Below, in pieces: positions 24,271-35,514 of a stretch of DNA of 64,000 bases (position 1 is the stretch's first letter; the number at the start of each line of letters is the position of its first letter). A program made the position numbers and the translations under genes. Under the pieces are notes generated by a model that did not search any database, was not told where the DNA came from, and saw only the letters and a program-made list of their open reading frames with translations. Origin of the DNA: Paracentrotus lividus (taxonomy: Eukaryota > Echinodermata > Echinoidea > Camarodonta > Echinidae); the NCBI GenBank assembly GCA_940671915.1, contig CALNVZ010003434.1, positions 25,716,401 through 25,780,400 on the forward strand. The letters are read 5' to 3'.

Positions 24271-24379
24271 TTTTTTTTTTTTTTTTTTTAATAATTTATT
24301 TCTCTTTTTTTTTTTGGGGGGGGTGTTGAAAAATAAATACAAGCATGACTGGTCAGAAATCAAACTCAAGAAGAAGAAG

Positions 24380-25140
24380 AAGAAGAGAAGAAAGAAAAAA
24401 AAAAATTCCGACGGTTTCTCGGATTGACTCACCGACTTTCAAGTGAAGAGCTCGTGACGGCTGGACTGCGCTGTCGCTATTCTACTCTCCTTTTCTCTTA
24501 TTGAAGCATACTCCTTCTTACTCTGACATTACAACTTTGGTATTTTTGTTGTACCACTCATTGACACTATTGCACTCTCCGAAATCAAACATTTAAAGAC
24601 GTAATCGAAAAGCACTAGACGGCCCTTTATTATTACAGATGCTAATGTATGAAGATTATAATAAAAATATATTATTTAGATGAAGAAAATGATAAAGGAG
24701 GCTTTCAGATCGACGGAATTTTGGGCTCAGTAAAAATCTCACCCGTCGAGTTTCGATCGTTTTTTCGCGGGTGACGTTTTAATCGCCACAAAAAATCACA
24801 GGTACACACGTAATCAATGCCGACGAGATGAATAATCTACATTCACCATTCTCTTGGGAGCCAAAATCAATTTTCAGGAAGGTGCGATATGAGGCAAAAT
24901 AGGGCCATATCACAGAAACGGGGGCATTAAAATTGGTCGGGAGTCCAAATTGAAATAAATGGTGGTATAGCAGAAACTCGGAGTGTCACGCAGGGTAGCA
25001 GAGTTAGAAACCTACTCGGTCCACGAAAGTCAATCTTCGCGACGTTTTTTATTCTCTTGAATTTTAATCTTCCAGGGCAACAATTCTCGTCATTCCCACT
25101 CGGTTCAGAGGCTATAATCTCCACTTCTCTTATTTACTCT
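24380..25140. repeat. Right arm of the large inverted duplication
   Basis: Inverse counterpart of 19500-20050 with dense small insertions and deletions (for example CTAGACGGCCCTTTATTATTA near 24616 and TCACAGAAACGGGG near 24910). See the left arm entry. Confidence 0.65.
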
Positions 25141-26390
25141 GGTACGCCCCTCTCTTTACAAGGGTTTAATATATATCAAAATTTTCCAAAATTTCAAGCA
25201 ATGAATCATATCCAGGGATTCAATTAATATTCATTAAATGATTTTCCAAATTCCCTATTATCGCGACTTACAAGTAAAAATAAAAAAGCATCAGAACAAT
25301 ACGAATAGTTTCAATTAACAAAAAAATAAAAAAAGAATTATACGTGTTTACGTGGCGACGACTAGACATCTAGCCATTTACATATGACTCTGAACTGCAC
25401 ATTCTCCCATACTGAACTGAGACTAAACATTAGATGTACCCTCTTGAATAGTCGAAATTTTTATGTATAATCATACATCCCTCGGCTGCGGCTCCTTTTG
25501 CCTCCAAATGAGATATTTATCCAACAAAATAGGAACATGTGAGGAACTGCAAGCACCCTATGGGCATAATTTTTAGTAGTTATAGAAATAACGACAGATT
25601 AGCTGTTTTATATAAGTTTCTCCTCACGCTATATATATTATATATATATATTATTATTTATACTATTATTATAAGGTATTAACGGTGGGTCATGCTGTGA
25701 AGTTAAACTATAAGAAATAGGACGTGAGTATTTTATGTTATCACATTCTCTTTCCAAAAAAACAACACAAGATATGAAAAAAATATTGACTGGCACAATT
25801 CATCTTCTGAATTTTCCGAACAACTTCTTATTTCGTTATGACATCAAAAGTTCAAGATCATAAAGAAACGGGACTAGTTCGAAAATTCGAGATAAATATT
25901 TTTAGTTGGATACAGCCGTGAGTTTCTACTTACTTGTCTATCCTATATTAGTACATATCCTAATCACGCCGGAAACTGTCATTGATTTTTCATAACAATA
26001 GTCAGTTGACATATTAGGCTGTTATGTATTAGCGATCGGAGAGATATATAAAATATACCAAGAGGAGTTGGCGTTGCGTTAATATGAAAAACCGACTTTT
26101 TGCTCACATTATTAAGGTACATTTACCTGTCCAATAGCGTACGTGAAGGCCATTATTTCATATTATTTGTTATTTCGTGGAAGAGCATCATCTAATTAGA
26201 GCCGAGCGCTTTCCAGTCTATTTAACTAAAATCACAGATAAGGGCGCTGCTTTTCATTGATTATATTGTCAATAAAAGAATGAACTATACATAACATTAT
26301 AATAAATAAAAAACTTATATTTATGTCAAGATGACATTTCTTTTTGATCAAAATTTATAATAACAGGAGGGTTCACAAAAAAAAGAGTAA
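25141..26390. other. Gene-free AT-rich stretch
   Basis: No open frame with resemblance to a known family. A short TA-rich tract lies at 25630-25680. Confidence 0.5.
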
Positions 26391-26394
26391 CAAA

Positions 26395-26700
26395 GACCCA
26401 AGCACCCTTGAGCAAGGGCTTTACCGAAGCTGGCAAAAAAGAGTGGTTTTTACAGCAACGCCAATCTCGATCCTCTTGTTTTTATTTCGACTACTTTTGC
26501 ACCAAGAAGACAGACAGCCATTAAAGAAGTGTTCCCTTCATATAATATATAATTATATATTAATATATTATTATATATATTATTTATATATATATGATTT
26601 ATGCAATGAATAATATATTATAATAGTATATATATATATATATATATATTATATAATATATATATATACTAATTATATATATATGTCTTATTATGGAGTA
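26395..26700. repeat. Dispersed repeat (GCAACGCCAATCTC family) plus TA-rich microsatellite
   Basis: CAGCAACGCCAATCTCGATC and CTTGTTTTTATTTCGACTAC at 26454-26500 match 34275-34310. Both copies are followed by AT-only tracts (26535-26700 here). The longer copy at 34210 has TTTGAAGAAGGCTTTATATA and CCGAAAGCTTGGC, which resembles the terminal part of Penelope-like retroelements. Confidence 0.5.
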
Positions 26701-27004
26701 ATATATGTTGTATATGATTAGTTGCTAAGCCGCGTGTTTTTGCGCTCTCACGCAAGCCGCAAAGTGTTATTTAATGTTATTTGCTTATTAGCTTTTTTTT
26801 AAAACAAGATTGTGTTTCACCTTTCTGAAGAAAAATAGAGAATAACAACACGCGCGGTTAAAAAAAGGTAGGAAAAAAGTGGAAAAAAGGCTTGCCTACG
26901 ACTTTCTTCCTTCTTCCAGAATTTATTTATTAATATTTATATATATATTATTATTATATATATAATATATATTATATATATATATATAATAAATATAATA
27001 TATA

Positions 27005-27520
27005 TTTTATAAGGGGAGACCGGGTTTGGACGAGTTACAAAATTCCACATTTGGGGCCAGATAATTCCTATGAAAGAACTCAATGCCTCCATAATTGGTC
27101 TATAAGTTGCCTATTTGGTGGCTAAAACCTGAGGCATATAAAACTTGAAAATTGACAACTAATAACACTACGCTTAATATTAGTGAAGGACATTTTTTTG
27201 GTAACACCTACACATGGGGTAGGTTGTTAACCATAACGCCATAGGGGTCAATTGTTACAATATGTAAACATACGGGGTAAGTTGACAATGTGTAAATCTC
27301 TTATACCATACTCTAATTTCAACTTTCCAGTTTCTTGAGATCGTTAACAGTAGATCAATTAGAGCTCGAGAATAGACAAAAGTAATAATAGAAAAATAAA
27401 AATATTAACACCTGAAAATTGAGACAAAATGTAATTTTACATATGTAATGTAATGTAATTGGCGTAAGTTGTTACCGCAACATGGGGTAGGTTGTTGAAA
27501 CAACCTACCCCATGGGTGAT
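27005..27520. repeat. GGGGTAGGTTGTT repeat ending in a 16-bp-arm hairpin
   Basis: GGGGAGACCGGGTTTGGACG at 27013 opens a segment with recurring ACATGGGGTAGGTTGTT-type words (27212, 27270, 27480). At 27481-27514 the word CATGGGGTAGGTTGTT is followed after GA by its exact inverse, a perfect hairpin with 16 bp arms. Confidence 0.6.
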
Positions 27521-28086
27521 TTTACACACAAAAATCAACTGTAGCACAGTCATTAGACAGAATTACAGGGCATGGCTAGGGGGTATATTAGTGACATACA
27601 TGTACTATATTTACAATACCAGACTATCATCATGTGCCTTTAGTTGTAAGAGCTATTATAAATGTCAATTTTTGTCAAAAAATTACTTTGAACTGTAAAA
27701 AATGGTTTTTGTTGATTTACTTTTCAATAAAACAACGGAGAAACCTCACGACCGGCAGTTCATCACAGTATGGGTTAGGCTGTATATTGAGATGCCAGTT
27801 AGCACATCCTCTCTTGTTCCATGCTTAGCACACTGAGAACTGTAACACAAATGCCCGGTTACTTCCATCCCGGTCCCCGTATATACAGTGGTGGCCAAAA
27901 TTATAGAACACTGACCTACACAAAGGTCTATGGGATATATCAATGCCCTAGTTCATTTGCCGAAATCAGATTTAAAGAGTACTTGCTGTGCCATGCAGAC
28001 TTTCATTAACTTTTACATATATGTCTACGTATGTTGATACCAATTTATATAGTTTCGACCCACTATAGTTTTATTTTGGTTTAGGG

Positions 28087-30548
28087 ACAATTACCCGGAC
28101 CTACGCATGTACCGAGAAATTACCCCCGCGGACAATTACCCCCCGGACAATTACCCCCGGCATCCCCGAGGACATTTCCCACATACCCCCGGACAATTAC
28201 CCCCGAGGCACAATTACCCCCGGACAATTACCCGCGACAATACCCCCCGCGACAATTACCCCCCTGACAATTACCCCCGGACAATTACCCCCCGACAATT
28301 ACCCCCCGGACAATTACCCCCGGACAATACCATAAAATTACCGACAACTTCCCCCCGGACAATTACCCCCGGACAATTACCCCCCTGAGAGACAATTACC
28401 CACCCTAGGACAATTACCCAAATTACCCCGGAAATTACCCCCCGAGACAATTACCCCGGACAATACCCCGGGGACAACTTACCCCCGGACAATTACCCCG
28501 GACAATTCCTCACCGAGGACAATTTACCCCGGGACAATACTCCCGGAACAATTACCCCGGAAGAGTCCTAACACCCGATAACTACCCCGACGACCAATTA
28601 CCCCCTCACAGCGCACTTGATCGGTTGGAATCAAGCGGCGCCCATTGTGGGTCTCGCCCGGCCTGTCGCAGATTTTTTTTTTCTAATTTTTCTATTGATT
28701 TTACATATGATATCTCTTTCTCTTTCATATTCTCTTTTCCTTTGCTCTTCTTCTACTTTTCTTCCTTCTCTCCATCTGCGCCAATGAGAAATCGGTGAGG
28801 TGGGGGGGCTTGAGCCCAAGGCCCCCCCCCGTTTGGATACTCATATACTGGCAGTCAGAAAAATATGCTAAACGGAGCCCTCATTACCTTTTTTATTTTC
28901 AGAGAACACATTAACATGCATGAACAAGGACACAACTACACATAATAACCAACACATGTGAATATCTCTGATCAATACTCTGATTCCAACTGAATATTTG
29001 ATTTTATAATTATATTTTGTTTAATATTTGCGAAAAAATGATAAAAACCTTGGTCTGAACCTATGGTTCTCTAGGGCAAGCGCATAAAGGTCATAATAAT
29101 AATCATAAATTAACAATTAAGTGAAATTATACTAAAGCTTATATCAATTTATTGTAAAAAAAGGCTAATCGTAATTAAATATCATTACATAGTATCGTTT
29201 GGCCCAGAGAGGGGGGTCCGCCAATTAGAAACCAATGGTTTTCGGCCACGGTATTTTGCTGGAATTACTATTGGGAATATTGGAGGGCCAGTTTCACACT
29301 ATTTTCCTGATGCATAATAATGTTGATCCAAACAACGGGGCTGGGGTGCAAACAGCCCCCTTCCCATTTTTTCATGGCCGCAGAAGGCGCCGCTAAACAA
29401 AACAAAAAACGGAAGAGGGGGTGGAGGTGGTGTGGTCGAATGGATAAGTCGGCGGTACTGTACGATCACAAGCGGTATTCGGCGGTCGAATTCCGTGTCC
29501 TTCCACTTAATGTTCCTTTGGCAAGAATATTAATCTGCAAATTTTGCCAGAACTTGACCCTACGTTAAGGGTTAAATGGGCACGCGTTAGGAAGAAAAAT
29601 TCCTCGAACTGGGCCTAAAAGCGCGCCTTTATAAGGGCGATAAGATTATGGGCTATAGCCGGGTAATAATATTAGCTGCGCCACTGAATAGTTTTACTAG
29701 TTTTAACATTTATAAATGCTAATATTGATATTATTAATTTTAAAATTATTATTAGGAGGAAAAAGGAAAAAAGGAAACAAAGAAAAAAAAAAAAGAAAAA
29801 AAAAAAAAAAAGAAAAAATAAAAAAAAAAAAAAAAAGGAAAAATGGGGAAGAAAGGTGTCGTGCTGGAGTGAGAGAGAGAGAGAGAGAGGCAGAGATTGA
29901 AGGAAGAGGAGGAAAAGATAAATATAAAAGAGAAAGGAAAGAAGAGAAAGCCATTAAGATAATCAAGTAGAAAATTTTTAATATCGAAAAAAAAAAAACT
30001 GCGACACCCAGGCGAGACTCCCAATGGGCGCCGCTTGATTCCAACAATCATTGCCGGTGGCAGGGAGGGGGGGGTAACTGTCCGGGTTAAATGTCCGTGG
30101 ACGGTAATTGTCCGGGGGTAATTTGTCCTCGGGGGTAATTTCCTTGAGGGTAAATTGTCCGGGGGGTAATTGTCCTTCGGGGGTCTCAGGGGGTAATTGT
30201 CGGGGGTAATTGTCCGGGGTGTATTGTCCGGAGGTGGTAATTGTCGGGGGTAATTGTCCGGGGGGTAATTGTCCGGGGGGTATTGTCCGGGGGTAATTGT
30301 CCGGGGGGTATTGTCCGGGGGGTAATTGTCCTCGGGGGGTAATGTTGGGGTAATTGTCCGGGGAGGTATTGTCCGGGGGTATTGTCCTCGGGGGGTAATT
30401 GTCCGGGGGTAATTGCCGGGGGGTATTTGTCCTCGGCCCGGTATTTGTCTCAGGGGGTAATTGTCGGAGGGGTATTGTCCGGGGGGGTAATTGTCCTCGG
30501 GGGGTATTGTCCGGGGGTAGTTGTCCGGGGGTAATTGTCCGGGGGGTA
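28087..30548. mobile_element. Foldback element with tandem-array arms (GGACAATTACCCC unit), TU-like
   Basis: The left arm (28087-28600) is a tandem array of GGACAATTACCCC(C) units of about 12-15 bp. The right arm (30075-30548) is the same array in inverse (GGGGGTAATTGTCC). Just inside both arms is the single-copy signature TTGGAATCAAGCGGCGCC (28625) / GGCGCCGCTTGATTCCAA (30027), then CTGTCGCAG/CTGCGACA and A/T and pyrimidine runs. This plan, an outer arm of about 15 bp tandem repeats and an inner unique arm, is that of the sea urchin TU foldback transposons. Whether it is the same family is not shown. No transposase frame is visible. Confidence 0.7.
29430..29515 (+). ncRNA. tRNA-like sequence inside the foldback element
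   Basis: TGGTCGAATGGATAAGTCGG fits an A box and GGTCGAATTCC fits a B box about 60 bp apart; the ends TGTGG/CCAC could pair. An inverted, noisier copy lies near 22080-22160. It is likely a tRNA-derived internal part or SINE head. I could not assign an anticodon. Confidence 0.35.
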
Positions 30549-31376
30549 TGCTGATACTTTTTTATATAGTTTCGGTAATGCGCACACTAAAAATAGTTGC
30601 GCTATGCGCTTTTGGTTTCCCCATAGACTTGTGTATTAAACATGTAGTCCAAATGCAAAAAAAGTAAAATGCCGATTGTTTGAAAAGTATTTGAGGTACA
30701 AATATGAAACTTAGCAGGCTTATTTATTCTTATATTCCTCAAATACATTCTAAGTTTCATCAAATTTTGTCAAATGGGGAGGGTGGATTCGCCCCACCCT
30801 TGGTGGTGAGATGACCAAAATAACCATGCCCATTGAAGGTTAAGACTATTTTTAAAAAAATTTAATGAGGAAACTCCTTGTAAATGTATTATATTTTTTT
30901 AAAGAAAATTTCATGAGCAATTCAAATATGTTGAAAAATTAAGGGTCATCGGAACAATGGACTTAAATAGGGGCACTGAATTAAAAATTTGGGACCCTTC
31001 AAAAATAATTAAAAAATCCCCACATAAGATGTGACTGTGTTGTTATGAATGCCATTTTTGACATCCTCAGGAAATTTCCTTTCAGAATATATATATTTTT
31101 GTAGGGAGGGACTTAAAATTTTTGACGTTATGACATCATATTGATCCTGGAAGGGGCAAGATTTTTAAACTTTTCAATTGGTGGTGTAACATAAAAAAGG
31201 GCGACTTGGGGGCGAGTTCCCAACGCATGACTTTGTTATTTAGTTTTTAAAGCATAATGATGATATTCGGAGACATTCCAACCATTTTATAGGTATTTAA
31301 ATGGTCAACTAAATGAAAATTATTAAAATCGTTTAAATATGCTTGGTGTTCTAATAATTTTGGCCACCACTGTATA

Positions 31377-32046
31377 CCGAGTGAGTCAGAAAAAACTTTA
31401 CACCTAGAAAAATGTCAATAAAAAGAAAACAAACTTATAAACCCCAAATTCTTATACATATTCTGAAAGAGTAACCCCTCCAGCATTTTTGGTACCAATT
31501 TCGTGTGTTACATCATTACGTTTGGATGAACACGACGCATTGTTTGCAAACATGTCAATTTCGAATTGTGCCAGAATGGGAGTAAAATCAAAACAACAAA
31601 AAGCTAGAAAAAAGCAACTTCATACTGATTAAAATAGCATAGCTTTTTTTACGAAAATGTCTTCCACTTAATAACTTGGCAGGGTGTTGTTACACATAAT
31701 GACTACATTTTGTATGAAAATTAGATAGATTTGTTGAGTCAGGCACGAGTGAGCACACGTCAAAGACAAAATAATCACTTTTCAAAAGTATTATAGGATC
31801 CCTTTTTAGGTCTGTCAGTGGCAATTTACTTTTTGATGTGTACTCATTCGTGCATTACTTGACGAGTCAATCTAATTTTCACACAAAATGTAGTCAATAT
31901 GTGTAACAACACCCCTGCCAAGTTATTAAGCGGAAGACATTTTCGTTAAAAAGTTATGCTATTTTTAAATCAGGATGAAGTTGCTTTTTTCTAGCTTTTT
32001 GTAGTTTTGATTTTACTCCCATTCTGGCACAATTCGAAATTGACAT
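31377..32046. mobile_element. Foldback MITE, CCGAGTGAGTCAGAAAA family (copy 1, right end missing)
   Basis: It starts with CCGAGTGAGTCAGAAAAAAC after TA and runs through the internal palindrome (CAAAATGTAGTCAATATGTG pairs with CACATAATGACTACATTTTG; centre near 31760). It stops after GAAATTGACATGT near 32046, so the terminal 110-130 bp of the right arm are missing. Complete copies are at 50837-51667 and 62824-63641. Confidence 0.8.
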
Positions 32047-32065
32047 GTAAGAAACAGAAATAAGA

Positions 32066-32260
32066 AACTGTCACACCCCACAACACAAAACATTACCATA
32101 CACAACCCACTTCAATCTCCCGAACCATTTTGTAGAAAATGCTAAGATAATCGGAATTGAGCTCAACAACAAGTCACATAATATAATCCTACACAGAGAA
32201 TCATTTTGGATAAACAAACTAAAAACACTTCACCCACACGGTATTAATGTTGACGAATAG
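32066..32260 (+). pseudogene. C-terminal GIY-YIG endonuclease fragment of a Penelope-like element
   Basis: A 64-codon frame ending in TAG reads HFNLPNHFVENAKIIGIEL and then LHRESFWINKLKTLHPHGIN. The HFN.P.H opening and the REsFWI.KL.TLHPHGIN ending are characteristic of the GIY-YIG endonuclease at the C-terminus of Penelope-like retroelements. Only this end survives; its left side is cut by the foldback MITE at 31377-32046. Confidence 0.75.
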
Positions 32261-33206
32261 AGCAGCATTGTATAACAGCACCAAACCATTCATTAGATTT
32301 TCAGCACATGATTATGAAAATCTAAACACTGATAATATACGAGTTATGAGTATTGTTTTCCATCATAAGTGAAAAGCTATACCAAAGATCTAACCATTGC
32401 TATTGATGTATCTGACGATACAGATTCACTCCCTAATGGTAAATGTATGACCTTCACGCAGAATGTATATTATATTTCATATTTTCATTATAATTGTTTT
32501 TATATGTGCTTTATCGATGTAAACACGGTAACAAATAACAATTTATTGTTGGTAAAAACTGAACAGTAGTTTTTATAACAATGTACATCGTATACTTTAT
32601 ATTCTCATGATAAGTGTTCATATTTTGTTATTATGTTATTATGTGCCATATCGATGTAGATACGGAATAACAATTTATTGTTGATATCCAATTGTATTGT
32701 AATGTGGGAATATACTGTACTCATACACGTATTATTAGTCTTTATAACAATGTACATCGCACAGTTTATATTTTCATTATAAGTGTAAACTATTGTTGTT
32801 ATTATGTGCTATATCAATATAGATACAGAATAACGATTTATTGTTCATAAAGACACAATTATCATAAACTTGATACATGGTTATATTGTACTCATACTTT
32901 AATCATATGGATTAGTAGTTTTCTTTAACAATATACACTTTAAGAATAATCCACATACTGAATAGTTCCTAATCCTCTTCATCTATTCACCCGGTTTTGG
33001 TCGAGACAAACTCTTGTCACGCCTCGTTACTCCTAGCGCTCTTTGTCACGTGACCTTACACTCTCTTTACATTAAATCAAACACTACACAGTAACACAAC
33101 AAGTACAGAAACTCGGGTAAATTAATTATCTTCATTTTATTTTATGCTTTGATGTGATTATGTTTAAGAATTTTATATAGTTGAAATGTGCATGTGTATA
33201 TAAGTA
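32261..33206. repeat. Downstream part of the Penelope-like remnant with imperfect tandem repeats
   Basis: Three copies of a 130-165 bp unit are visible through ATCGATGTA, TAACAATTTATTGTT and AACAATGTACATCG at about 32510-32590, 32650-32760 and 32810-32850. Beyond 32950 there is no recognisable feature. Confidence 0.55.
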
Positions 33207-33208
33207 TA

Positions 33209-33650
33209 CAGTCTGTGTCAAATAAAATGGTACAAGTGGAAAACATTTTTTTATAGTATGAAGATTAATGACAGCCTGCTATTGTTTGATATTTTCAAAA
33301 AGCAGGAAGATCAGGCTTTCACCTGCAGTTTTTTTCATCACATTTGGTGTTGTAATTTTTGAAATATGACTAGTTTTCTACAATCAAGAAAAATCCATTT
33401 TTCGCACGCCGTCCCATGCCTTTGTGTATAGGTTTCGCATAATGGCCATCAGTGCTCAATTTTGATTTGTTCCTCGTCGCACAAAATTTAGCATAACTTT
33501 TGTTTTACGAAAGCAAATTATACAGAACAAAACGCATCAGCTAGGAAAATTATTTGGCTTTATTTTGATGCCACATACACACATTATTTGAAAATATTTC
33601 ACACCTAAATAGTTTTTTTCCGACTGTACCATTTTTTTTTACACAGACTG
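33209..33650. mobile_element. TA-flanked MITE, CAGTCTGTGTCAAA family (copy B)
   Basis: Ends CAGTCTGTGTCAAATAAAAT and TTTTTACACAGACTG with TA on both sides. Closely related to copies A and C, including CGCACGCCGTCCCATGCC. Confidence 0.82.
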
Positions 33651-33682
33651 TATATGTGTGTTTACGTAGACTTATCTATATA

Positions 33683-34131
33683 CAGTCCGTGTCAAATAAA
33701 ATGGTACAAGTGGAAAACATTTTTTTTTTATAGTATGAAGATTAATCACAGCCTGCTTTTGTTTGGTATTTCGAGAAAGCAGGAAGATCAGACTTTCACC
33801 TGCAATTTTTCATCATATTTGGTGGTGTAATTTTTGAAATATGACTAGTTTTCTACAATCAAGAAAAATCCATTTTTTGCACGCCGTCCCATGCCTTTGT
33901 GTATAGGTTTCGCATAATGGCCATAAAGTGCTCAATTTTGATTTGTTCCTCGTCGCACAAAATTTAGCATAACTTTTGTTTAACGAAAGCAAATTATACA
34001 GAACAAAGCGCATCAGCAGGGAAAATCTTTTGGCCTTATTTTGGTACTACATACACACATTATTTGAAAATATTTCACACCTAAATAATTTTTTTTCCCC
34101 GACTGTACCATTTTTTTTTGGACACAGACTG
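33683..34131. mobile_element. TA-flanked MITE, CAGTCTGTGTCAAA family (copy C)
   Basis: Ends CAGTCCGTGTCAAATAAAAT and GGACACAGACTG with TA on both sides. It lies only about 30 bp after copy B in the same orientation. Confidence 0.82.
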
Positions 34132-34194
34132 TACATGTATGTGTTTGTTATAATTATGTAAAAAGAAATTGTTCCTTGGTACTATTTATATGTT

Positions 34195-34352
34195 TTGTTT
34201 CGGTTTTTGTTATACAGCCTTTGAAGAAGGCTTTATATAGCCGAAAGCTTGGCAAAATACAGTGTTTTTTTTTCAGCAACGCCAATCTCCTCTTGTTTTT
34301 ATTTCGACTACATTTTGCAACAAGAAGCAGTAGCCATGTTAAAGAGTCATAC

Positions 34353-34428
<76 letters not shown>
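34195..34428. repeat. Retroelement-terminus-like repeat and (TA)n microsatellite
   Basis: TTTGAAGAAGGCTTTATATA, CCGAAAGCTTGGC and GCAACGCCAATCTCC are shared in part with 26400-26520; the class (Penelope-like terminus) is a guess. A (TA)n run follows at 34350-34428. Confidence 0.5.
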
Positions 34429-34432
<4 letters not shown>

Positions 34433-34846
34433 TATGCAATGAAATTTGAAAGTGTTGATGACCGCTTCTTGCTGGTTCCTGAATTTTCTTTATAATTGTT
34501 TTCTCTGTTACTTTTGAACAAAATGTTCTATGTTACATACTGATGTTGTTAATTTGATTATTTATTTTGTTAACTTTTGAAAACATGAAAGAAAATCAAT
34601 AAAGTAATCTTGAATCTTGAACCGCCTTTCAAGCGCACATCAACAACGTCAATATGATTATATTAATTCATGTTTAATCATGTAGATGAAAATATTTAAA
34701 CCTCATTTCTATACCAGAATTATCATGAGTTGGCACATCTCCCTGTGTTTACATTGTAAATGATTATGTCCCAGTTAAGGAATTAATAAATTATTTATTA
34801 ACTTTAATTTAAGTATTAACAAAATAAATAAATAAAGCCGACAGTA

Positions 34847-34973
34847 CAGTGGCGGATCCAGGATTTTAAAATACGGTGTGTAGCCCGAAAAAAGAGGCGC
34901 AGTCGACATTATTTAATTTATAGTGGTTTTCAAATTACAGAGGGGGAGTGCACCCCACCTAGATCCGCCACTG
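34847..34973. mobile_element. 127 bp MITE, ends CAGTGGCGGATCCAGG
   Basis: CAGTGGCGGATCCAGGATTT on the left is mirrored by CCTAGATCCGCCACTG on the right, with the word CAGTA on both outer sides. Confidence 0.7.
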
Positions 34974-35325
34974 CAGTACTTCAGCTTTAAGTTTATACAG
35001 GGAGGTGACGTGTTATACCGTCTTTACTTTAAGCGTTGACAAAAAGCAAATAATATGATCATAATTTCAGTACAGGAATACGATAAAAACCTAAGACACA
35101 TTTTGAAAAGGGAAAGAAAAACAAATAAAAATGCCATGTAACTAATAAATGTCAATAGTTTATTCAGAGAAAAGAATATAATAAGACAAAATAAGAGAAA
35201 AAGTAGGCCTACGAAAAATATGTTTTTGAAAAGAGAGAAGAAATAAAGATACCATATAACCAATAACTGTCACCTGCTTGGTCGAAAACAGGAAGCGAGA
35301 ATGCCCATCCACAGCTAAGGGTTAC

Positions 35326-35514
35326 CAAAATGAGGATTCTTAGATTAGATTTGTAAACAGAAAAGTGGGCGAAGAGAATTGAGAAATAAAGCGATTGCAG
35401 AAAGTTAGAGCCGNNNNNNNNNNNNNCCAAAATGAGGATTCTTAGATTAGATTTGTAAACAGAAAAGTGGGCGAAGAGAATTGAGAAATAAAGCGATTGC
35501 AGAAAGTTAGAGCC
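35326..35514. other. Assembly gap (13 N) flanked by an exact 88 bp duplication
   Basis: The 88 bases before the N run (35414-35426), from CCAAAATGAGGATTC to GTTAGAGCCG, are repeated without a change after it. This is what unmerged overlapping contig ends look like, so the gap is most likely false. Confidence 0.9.

Larger units (their letters stand above)
27886..31372. mobile_element. TA-flanked element CAGTGGTGGCC (copy 2), interrupted by a foldback element
   Basis: The left end CAGTGGTGGCCAAAATTAT (after TA) and the right end ATAATTTTGGCCACCACTG (before TA) are inverted copies, which fits a Tc1/mariner-type element. Element DNA occupies 27886-28060 and 30550-31372. In between sits the GGACAATTACCCC foldback. 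The phrase TTATATAGTTTCG occurs on both sides of the insertion (28048 and 30570). Confidence 0.6.

Noticed and set aside
28107-28388. Proline-rich frame made of PPDNYPRTI-type repeats
   Set aside because: It is the translation of the GGACAATTACCCC array, which is part of a foldback element.
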